Part shown: positions 1-3,290 of the stretch, one piece after another
Position numbering within the stretch: the first letter of the stretch is position 1
Layout: each line of letters opens with the position of its first letter
DNA from: a bacterium UBP2_UBA4780
GTDB taxonomy: Bacteria > Edwardsbacteria > AC1 > EtOH8
Length of the DNA: 5,370 nt
Direction of reading: 5' to 3'
Assembly: GCA_002403115.1 (NCBI GenBank)
Contig: DHHE01000159.1
Span: 1 to 5,370, forward strand
The notes under the pieces: generated by a model
Seen by the model: only the letters and a program-made list of their open reading frames with translations
Told to the model about the DNA's origin: nothing
Database searches by the model: none
Position numbers and translations under genes: made by a program

Positions 1-321
1 TCCCGCCCCGGCCGCCCGACGCCGGTGAAATTGCGCCGGGCCAAAGAGCAACGGCATTTTCGATCCCGGACGGCTGGCCGTAAAGCCGGGCGGGCCGCGT
101 CCCGTAACACGGGGTCACGCTATCTCAAGGAGCCAAGGTGATTATAGCGCCGGGGGATGACAGCGATGATGTCGGGGTCCGGGGGCCGGTTAAGCCGGCA
201 TGTCAGGCGCTTGAAGCGGGATATTGTCCTGCCATTTAGGACGAATTAGGGGGGAGGCTTTGGCGGTTTGCGCCATTTTATTTATGATATCACGCGGGGA
301 TGACAGATTTGGGCCGGGCGC
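1..321. other. Non-coding stretch with a series of short hairpins
   Basis: No supportable gene is present; frames on both strands are short and lack ribosome-binding sites. Short dyads occur one after another: CCCGG/CCGGG enclosing ACGGC/GCCGT (65-90); GCGT-CCCGT/ACGGG-ACGC with a 3-base bulge (97-120); GCTAT/ATAGC (119-148); GCCGG/CCGGC (185-199); GTCCT/AGGAC (226-242). The word GGGGATGACAG occurs twice (153-163, 296-306), as in degenerate dispersed repeats. A structured RNA or decayed repeat is possible, but high GC content alone produces many short hairpins. Confidence 0.4.
261..283 (+). terminator. Weak terminator-like hairpin, plus strand
   Basis: TGGCG (261-265), a 5-base loop and CGCCA (271-275) are followed by TTTTATTT. 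The stem is only 5 bp, and no plus-strand gene is seen before it. It might end a transcript entering from the left of the window. Confidence 0.25.
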
Positions 322-510
322 TCATTTTACATGGCCCCTGTTCGCCGACAGGTTACGGAACTGGTTGTAGCGCTTGACGATGGTGGTCTCCCCGGCCCTG
401 GCGAAATCCGACTGCCCGGCCGCCTCGACCTCGTCCTCGGGCGAGGCGAACCTGGCGTAGCGCGCCTCGGCTATCTCCCAGTACTCCTTCAAGTTATTAT
501 AGGCTGGCAT
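322..510 (-). CDS. Unrecognised 62-residue protein
   Basis: The ATG at 510-508 is chosen because GGAGG (complement of 514-518) lies four bases before it. The frame extends upstream to 672, but that part would cross the terminator at 566-602, has no comparable ribosome-binding site, and looks non-coding. The protein starts MPAYNNLKEYWEIAEARYAR, an amphipathic, probably helical segment. An acidic stretch follows (SPEDEVEAAGQSD, 23-35), then a basic C-terminal part (VKRYNQFRNLSANRGHVK, 45-62). It has no cysteine, signal peptide or membrane span. I do not recognise a family. The charge split is seen in small regulators, antitoxins and phage proteins, but nothing specific supports any of these. 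The coding frame is GC-rich, unlike the AT-rich leader before it, which supports a real gene. No downstream partner is visible. Confidence 0.6.
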   Translation of the reverse strand: MPAYNNLKEYWEIAEARYARFASPEDEVEAAGQSDFARAGETTIVKRYNQFRNLSANRGHVK

Positions 511-533
511 AATACCTCCATTTTCTTTTCTAC

Positions 534-539
534 AATATA
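534..539 (-). promoter_or_regulatory. Possible -10 element for the 62-residue gene
   Basis: TATATT on the minus strand (539-534) matches the -10 consensus at five of six positions and lies 23 bases before the ATG at 510, inside the AT-rich gap after the terminator. No convincing -35 lies at 16-18 bases. It is plausible as a short-leader promoter but weak. Confidence 0.3.
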
Positions 540-565
540 AACAATTCTGGGTTGCGATTTCATGC

Positions 566-602
566 AATAAAAATAACGAGTCGCCATAAGGCGGCTCGTT
601 AT
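566..602 (-). terminator. Intrinsic terminator, minus strand
   Basis: On the minus strand the stem ATAACGAG-C-CGCC (602-590) pairs with GGCG-A-CTCGTTAT (585-573) around a TTAT loop. It has one internal C/A mismatch and is followed by TTTTATT (572-566). It would end transcripts of the glycosylase-like gene and separates them from the small gene at 322-510. The mismatch becomes a G-U pair if the plus strand is transcribed, but the plus side lacks a U-run. Confidence 0.75.
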
Positions 603-630
603 TCGCAACTCTGTGCCAGATAATTATTTG

Positions 631-655
631 GGGCGAAGATCGACATCTGTCGCCC
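631..655 (-). other. Stable hairpin in the untranslated region
   Basis: GGGCGAAGAT (631-640) pairs with ATCTGTCGCCC (645-655) through 10 base pairs, with a single bulged base (649) and a 4-base loop. It lies downstream of the glycosylase-like gene and upstream of the terminator. It has no U-run, so it is more likely an mRNA 3' structure, or the first domain of a small RNA that ends at the 566-602 terminator. Confidence 0.45.
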
Positions 656-727
656 ATGTCATAGAATCGCAATAGATTATGATTTAGACATAACAGTAAA
701 ATAATCCGTATACTTAAATCTTTTTCG

Positions 728-810
728 ACATAACGTCTGGCGTGAGCCTCTGGGCCGAGCGCGACCGGAGGGAGCGCGAAGGGCCAGTCGGCTCCACGTC
801 ATTCTTGGGC
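728..810 (-). other. Imperfect palindrome resembling a degenerate integron attC site
   Basis: The element starts 5 bases after the stop codon of the glycosylase-like gene. On the minus strand it reads GCCCAAG (RYYYAAC with one mismatch), an arm TGACGTGGAGCC, a GC-rich centre, the pairing arm GGCTCACGCCA, and GTTATGT (GTTRRRY with one mismatch). The arms pair except for one extra base in one arm and a single mismatch, like the extrahelical bases of attC sites. Inner segments CTGG (750-753) and CCAG (784-787) also pair, and the centre holds the direct repeat GAGCGCGA (757-764, 772-779). Against a working site, the outer 7-mers pair poorly with each other (3 of 7), and no integrase or second attC is in the window. 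Confidence 0.35.
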
Positions 811-815
811 TGCCC

Positions 816-1532
816 CTACTCAATCCAGATGCGGAGTTGTTCTCTGTACTGGATCATCTTGTCAGCTATGTTACCACCAACCATCTCAAAGTAGTTGACA
901 CCCGGCTGTCCGCAGAAGTATTTGTGGCTTTCAAGAAACTTGCCGCCCGAAATACTCCGGTGCAGTAACGGCAGAACATTGATTTTGCCTGGTTCAAACT
1001 CTTGCATGCGGTGTCGAAATTCGCCGCCGAGCCTGCGCGCACTCCAATAACCATGTTGGCGTCGATCCGGCTCGCTCAGTGCCCGCCTGGCAAACTCGAA
1101 TGCAAAGGCGCCGAAACATAGAACCATTGTGGGCCTGTGTGCCTCGATTAGCTGCTGTAGATCTTCGATCTCGGTTTCTGTAACTTGCTTCCACTCCTTG
1201 CTTGTCTGACTCGGTTTCTTGGCTGGATTGTCTACAGCGTTGCGAATGTAAAGTGATGACGTGTTCACTCGGCTTCGGTTCTGACGGAATACTCGTTCCT
1301 GGACCACATCGAGTATAGCTGTCCAAATGTTGTGCCGGATAGGATGTCGAGGATCGAGCGGCGTCTTCAGAAAAGATTGCCACTGCACCGGATTGGAGTC
1401 TCCAATCAGCCATAAAGGAAAGTTTCGGTCACCAACTTCTCTGTCCATCACGTGCTCGTCTGCCTCTGTATTGTCGTTGGCGCATCCGGGATAGGGCAGC
1501 CCAACAGTCCCTTTTATGCCCAATTTATACAT
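816..1532 (-). CDS. Divergent uracil-DNA glycosylase-superfamily-like protein
   Basis: The 238-residue protein (from ATG 1532; an in-frame TTG at 1541 would add three residues) follows the order of UDG-fold motifs. WLIGDSNPVQW (41-51) occupies the motif-1 position and resembles the G-x-NP form of Mug/SMUG-like enzymes. LYIRNAVDNPAKKP (94-107) parallels the family 4/5 'YITNVVKCRPP' segment. EIEDLQQLIEAHRPTMVLCFGAFAFEFAR (121-149) matches the long helix and 'P-x-V-hhh-G-x-x-A' core in shape. VLPLLHRSIS (186-195) sits where UDGs have the HPS motif. The iron-sulphur cysteines of families 4/5 are absent. If active, it would excise damaged or modified bases from DNA; HRS instead of HPS and the altered motif 1 imply a different specificity or inactivity. 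It has its own promoter, a coupled leader ORF, and an attC-like palindrome just after its stop. Its GC content is lower than that of the chaperone gene, suggesting transfer. Confidence 0.55.
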   Translation of the reverse strand: MYKLGIKGTVGLPYPGCANDNTEADEHVMDREVGDRNFPLWLIGDSNPVQWQSFLKTPLDPRHPIRHNIWTAILDVVQERVFRQNRSRVNTSSLYIRNAVDNPAKKPSQTSKEWKQVTETEIEDLQQLIEAHRPTMVLCFGAFAFEFARRALSEPDRRQHGYWSARRLGGEFRHRMQEFEPGKINVLPLLHRSISGGKFLESHKYFCGQPGVNYFEMVGGNIADKMIQYREQLRIWIE

Positions 1533-1566
1533 CCTGCCCAACCTTATTATTACCCCACACCAGCAT
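1525..1566 (-). CDS. Possible 13-residue leader peptide overlapping the next gene start
   Basis: The peptide would be MLVWGNNKVGQDV. Its ATG (1566-1564) follows TAGGAGG with 4 bases between GGAGG and ATG. It lies within the transcript from the 1625-1653 promoter. Its TAA (1527-1525) overlaps the start of the glycosylase-like gene (ATG 1532-1530) by 8 bases, in another frame. This layout would let ribosomes finishing the leader restart on the main gene, which itself has only a weak Shine-Dalgarno sequence (AAGG, 9 bases upstream of ATG). No codon run typical of amino-acid attenuation is seen. The function is inferred from layout only; the ORF is short enough to be chance. Confidence 0.3.
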   Translation of the reverse strand: MLVWGNNKVGQDV

Positions 1567-1588
1567 AACGCCTCCTACCCACCCCTTC

Positions 1589-1693
1589 CTAAACACCATC
1601 TTCCACACCCATCCCCGATGTCGCAATATACCAAAAAACAAATATGGTGTCAAGCAAATCATATAGCGTACCGGTTTCTTCGTAGAATGCCAT
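1589..1693 (-). CDS. Possible 34-residue hydrophobic-centre small protein
   Basis: An ATG at 1693-1691 follows a textbook ribosome-binding site (AAGGAGG, 1706-1700) by 6 bases and opens a 34-codon frame ending in TAG. The protein begins MAFYEETGTLYDLLDT, has a hydrophobic centre IFVFWYIA (residues 17-24) and ends GVEDGV. This centre is short for a full membrane span but could associate with a membrane. I recognise no family. The main support is the ribosome-binding site. Against it, the promoter for the downstream gene lies inside this frame, and overlapping frames here are also open: a 43-codon frame from ATG 1790 to stop 1659 preceded by GAGG, and a longer frame ending at 1525. It may be a small gene, a leader peptide, or a chance ORF. 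Confidence 0.3.
   Translation of the reverse strand: MAFYEETGTLYDLLDTIFVFWYIATSGMGVEDGV
1625..1653 (-). promoter_or_regulatory. Sigma-70-type promoter for the glycosylase-like gene
   Basis: On the minus strand TTGACA (1653-1648) is a perfect -35. A 17-base AT-rich spacer separates it from TATATT (1630-1625), a five-of-six -10 match. Transcription would start near 1618, giving an approximately 85-base leader before the ATG at 1532. The leader is unusually G-rich (G-runs at 1616-1613, 1610-1608, 1585-1582, 1580-1578). This is the strongest promoter-like site in the window. Confidence 0.7.
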
Positions 1694-1719
1694 TTATCGC
1701 CTCCTTTCGCTTCCCGGAT

Positions 1720-1747
1720 AGACAATTTGCCACCCAACCTATTGTCT
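1720..1747. promoter_or_regulatory. Small inverted repeat upstream of possible 34-residue ORF
   Basis: AGACAAT (1720-1726) and its exact reverse complement ATTGTCT (1741-1747) are separated by 14 bases. They lie just upstream, on the minus strand, of an AAGGAGG ribosome-binding site. An operator is conceivable, but a 7-bp dyad can occur by chance. Confidence 0.2.
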
Positions 1748-1798
1748 TTGCTTGATTTACGGATATCCCTTTGGCGTAATCGGACTGCATCAGGCCTC

Positions 1799-1833
1799 GA
1801 GCAGTCTGTATCTTCCAAAGATACAGACTGCTC
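1799..1833. repeat. Perfect 16-bp inverted repeat with 3-base loop
   Basis: Arm GAGCAGTCTGTATCTT (1799-1814) is followed by CCA and then by its exact reverse complement (1818-1833). Neither side carries a U-run, so this is a strong hairpin or dyad rather than a standard terminator. The two halves sit in register with the 21-bp units (starting at 1799 and 1820), so it may have arisen from, or serve with, the array. Possible roles are an operator, a processing hairpin, or a cruciform site. Confidence 0.8.
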
Positions 1834-1840
1834 TTCATCT

Positions 1841-2008
1841 GATACATCCTGCACAGGCATCGTGCAGTCCTGCACGGGCATCAATCAGTCCTTCACGGCA
1901 TCCGATACATCCTTCACGGCCTTCGATACATACTGCACAGGCATCGTGCAGTCCTGCACGGGCATCGATCAGTCCTTCACGGCATCCGATGAGTCCTGCA
2001 CGCTATTC
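1841..2008. repeat. 21-bp tandem repeat array, eight clear units in an 84-bp duplication
   Basis: Eight contiguous 21-bp units start at 1841, 1862, 1883, 1904, 1925, 1946, 1967 and 1988. The shared core is roughly CAGTCCTGCACGGGCATC, with alternating GATACA/CAGTC beginnings. Units 1-4 and 5-8 form a higher-order 84-bp tandem duplication: unit 2 equals unit 6, units 1/5 and 3/7 differ by one base each, and units 4/8 differ at seven positions. Two more degenerate units continue in phase at 1820 and 1799. There are no unique spacers, so this is not CRISPR. Because 21 is a multiple of three, plus-strand frames give heptapeptides such as VQSCTGI or SPARASI. The best minus frame (MPVQDCT-like) is broken by TGA in units 3 and 7. 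Coding is therefore unproven. The 21-bp period equals about two helical turns, so stacked protein-binding sites are an alternative. Confidence 0.9.
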
Positions 2009-2015
2009 CATCCAT

Positions 2016-2043
2016 CCCGCTCCCACTCCCCTCCACACCTCCC
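2016..2043 (-). other. G-quadruplex-type G-rich tract after helicase stop
   Basis: Read on the minus strand, four runs of three or more G (complements of CCC 2041-2043, CCCC 2028-2031, CCC 2022-2024 and CCC 2016-2018) are separated by 9, 3 and 3 bases. The tract begins three bases after the helicase stop codon. It could fold as a quadruplex in the mRNA 3' region or on the non-template strand. There is no U-run, so it is not an ordinary intrinsic terminator. Folding is inferred, not shown. Confidence 0.4.
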
Positions 2044-2045
2044 GC

Positions 2046-3290
2046 CTACAGGAAATCCAAATCGTCCTCCCCCGGCCTCCCGTCCCCGTCCGCCTTTTCA
2101 TAAGCGGCCGCGCCCCCGCCCCCGGAGACATGCATCACTCCTTCGGCCCTGAGTTTCTCTGCCGCCCCGGCCAGTGAGGGCAGCAGGTTGTTGGCCGGAG
2201 CCTGCAGGAACACCCACCTGGTGGCCCGGGTGATCCCCACGAACAGCAGGCGTTCGATGCGCTCCGGCAAGAAACGGCCGAAGGACTCCCGGGTCAGCCT
2301 GGGCATGATGACCGTGTCGAAGGTCAGCCCCTTGACGCTGTGGTAGGGCATCAGCTTGGGCCGGGACGAGTTGAAATCGTGGGCCGGGAACTCGCTCTTT
2401 CCCCAGCGCCTTGGGGGCACCTCCACCTCGATCCCGGCGTCGCGGAGGCGGCGGGCGTAGCCCATCACCTGGCGCACCTGGGGGTAGAGGATGGCTATCC
2501 GGTCGTTCTTCATCTGGCGCTCCCGGACCACCCGGTAGAGCTCCGAAAGCTCCTCGTCGGCGCTGCCGGCCAGGTGCAGGTAGGGCGTCTGCTTCTCGGT
2601 CTGGGGCTGCCGGGCCTGGTTGATGAAGGCCTGTTTTTCATCGGGATCCGGGATGAACTCGGCCGCCAGCTTCACCAAATAGGGGCAGACACGGAAGGCG
2701 TCGATCAGGCTCATGTTCCTGCGCCTGAGCCCCAGCACCGTCAGCACCTCCTCCTCGGCCGAGCCGGTGTCGTATATCTGCTGCTTGCGGTCCAGGCAGA
2801 CGGTGATGTGCCGGGACACCCTGGAAAGCACCCGGTAGACCCTGTCCGGAAGGTCCTGGCCCTCGTCCACCAGGACGAAGTCGTACATCGGCAGCCTGAC
2901 CGCGCCCCGTTCGATGGCCTGGGCCACCCCGGAGCGCATCAGGGCGAAATCCGGCATCTTGTGCCTGGCGTCCCAAGGAAGGCGCCGGTTGATGTGCCTC
3001 TCGTAGAACAGCCGGCACCAGTGGTCGAAGGTCAGGACGTTGTCGGACGGCAGGTCCAGCAGCGGCAGGGCCGACTGGATGTAATCCTTGAGGACGTTGG
3101 TGTAGACGAAGACCCGGTATGATTCCGGCCCAATCCCGTATTTTCGGGCTAGGTGCTGGGCGCGGTAGAGCAGTATCTGGGTCTTGCCCGAGCCGGGCCC
3201 GCCGACGACGGCCCGGTGCTCATCGGCCCCCAGGGTGATGGCCCGCTCCTGGTCCGGGGTCAGCTCGCTCCTGGGGATCAGCCAGCTCAT
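2046..3290 (-). CDS. Compact superfamily 1 (UvrD/Rep-type) helicase-like ATPase
   Basis: The 414-residue protein carries the SF1A motif series in order: a Q-motif-like LTPDQERAI (10-18), Walker A GGPGSGKT (30-37), motif Ia FVYTNVLKDYI (61-71), motif II VLVDEGQD (139-146, Asp142/Glu143), motif III CLDRKQQIY (165-173), FRVCPYL around motif IV (199-205), motif V YHSVKGLTFD (316-325) and motif VI VGITRATR (351-358). It should hydrolyse ATP and act on nucleic acid. At 414 residues it is much shorter than UvrD or Rep (about 700), with little room for the 1B/2B insertions. It resembles the small 'ATP-binding/UvrD-like' proteins found in accessory operons, where processive unwinding is not guaranteed. 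The C-terminus is a Gly-rich stretch and an acidic tail (GEDDLDFL). The start ATG overlaps the chaperone stop as ATGA, which points to coupled translation; a G-run lies about 13 bases upstream. The polarity substrate and partner are unknown. Confidence 0.9.
   Translation of the reverse strand: MSWLIPRSELTPDQERAITLGADEHRAVVGGPGSGKTQILLYRAQHLARKYGIGPESYRVFVYTNVLKDYIQSALPLLDLPSDNVLTFDHWCRLFYERHINRRLPWDARHKMPDFALMRSGVAQAIERGAVRLPMYDFVLVDEGQDLPDRVYRVLSRVSRHITVCLDRKQQIYDTGSAEEEVLTVLGLRRRNMSLIDAFRVCPYLVKLAAEFIPDPDEKQAFINQARQPQTEKQTPYLHLAGSADEELSELYRVVRERQMKNDRIAILYPQVRQVMGYARRLRDAGIEVEVPPRRWGKSEFPAHDFNSSRPKLMPYHSVKGLTFDTVIMPRLTRESFGRFLPERIERLLFVGITRATRWVFLQAPANNLLPSLAGAAEKLRAEGVMHVSGGGGAAAYEKADGDGRPGEDDLDFL

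Noticed and set aside
59..69. TTCGATCCCGG resembling a tRNA T-loop
   Set aside because: No matching T-stem, anticodon arm or acceptor stem can be built around it.
322..672. 116-codon version of the small left-hand gene
   Set aside because: The extra N-terminal part would be translated through the terminator hairpin; the internal ATG at 510 has the proper ribosome-binding site.
994..1413. Alternative minus-strand frame (139 codons) inside the glycosylase-like gene
   Set aside because: It lacks recognisable motifs and overlaps the frame that shows the UDG-like motif order.
1659..1790. Minus-strand 43-codon ORF beginning MQSDYAKGIS
   Set aside because: GAGG with 4-base spacing is only moderate, and it overlaps the 34-codon ORF; the evidence is too weak for a separate call.
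1525..1884. Minus-strand 119-codon frame across the repeat edge, dyad and promoter
   Set aside because: It covers the promoter and the inverted repeats, has a poor start, and competes with frames having better ribosome-binding sites; only its last 13 codons have a good start.
1799..2008. CRISPR array
   Set aside because: The units are contiguous with no unique spacers, and no cas gene is present.
1727..2152. Plus-strand frame encoding VQSCTGI-type heptapeptides
   Set aside because: It starts only at TTG without a ribosome-binding site and ends antisense to the helicase C-terminus. The repeat length (a multiple of three) explains the open frame. Left as an open question under the repeat array.
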